Shown: positions 63,975 through 64,000 of the stretch, in pieces | Layout: each line of letters opens with the position of its first letter | Position numbering within the stretch: the first letter of the stretch is position 1 | DNA from: Mucilaginibacter sp. OK283 | GTDB lineage: Bacteria; Bacteroidota; Bacteroidia; Sphingobacteriales; Sphingobacteriaceae | Length of the DNA stretch: 64,000 nt | Assembly: GCF_900110415.1 (NCBI RefSeq) | Contig: NZ_FODR01000001.1 | Span: forward strand, 496,001 to 560,000 | Direction of reading: 5' to 3' | Translations under genes and position numbers: made by a program | Notes under the pieces: generated by a model | The model's database searches: none | What the model was told of the DNA's origin: nothing | The model's input: only the letters and a program-made list of their open reading frames with translations

Positions 63975-64000
63975 GGTTCTTACTAAATTTATCTATAAGA

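Overview
The window reads as chromosome of a member of Bacteroidota, most likely Sphingobacteriaceae (Mucilaginibacter or Pedobacter type). The pointers are several SusC/SusD pairs, a FecR-controlled glycan locus, a hybrid two-component glycan regulator, a TANFOR surface protein, Bacteroidota-type integrase and BfmA/BtgA mobilisation genes, and weak Shine-Dalgarno sequences. The genus is an inference from gene style only.

Layout. 1-9.0 kb: a surface operon (end of an outer-membrane barrel protein, a 2152-residue TANFOR-type exported protein, a fibronectin-III protein). 9.0-30.5 kb: a polysaccharide utilisation locus whose enzymes (GH92 alpha-mannosidase, GH76 endo-alpha-1,6-mannanase with a ricin lectin) point to alpha-mannan. 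It has an ECF sigma factor, a divergent FecR anti-sigma factor, SusC with an STN domain, SusD, a surface DUF1735/F5-8C lipoprotein, and next to it a hybrid two-component regulator and a divergent GH2 beta-galactosidase. A minus-strand hairpin with a T tract just before susC suggests a small antisense RNA, as known for the Don PUL of Bacteroides fragilis.

31.2-64 kb: a lower-GC genomic island. It begins at a tRNA 3' fragment with its terminator (candidate attachment site). It carries a duplicated zinc-ribbon protein with a dNTP pyrophosphohydrolase-like partner, a three-gene Nmad2-like/HTH-ImmA/PIN operon, a small membrane protein, a metallophosphoesterase interrupted by one stop codon, a tyrosine integrase with excisionase-like protein, two tail-to-tail split HipBST kinase systems (one preceded by four operators at exactly 40-bp spacing), an AraC regulator, a SusC/SusD/TlpA cargo operon with a structured leader, BfmA/BtgA and DUF5712-type mobilisation genes with a hairpin-rich candidate oriT, and a second excisionase-like/winged-helix pair.

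56.7-64.0 kb: the most notable part, a compact four-gene operon. It encodes a PD-(D/E)XK nuclease fused to a DGQHR domain, a D12-class adenine methyltransferase, a second DGQHR protein, and an all-helical protein of unknown function. No dnd, BREX, DISARM or dpd core genes are visible near it, so it looks like a separate DNA-modification or anti-phage system. The island's other end is not in the window.
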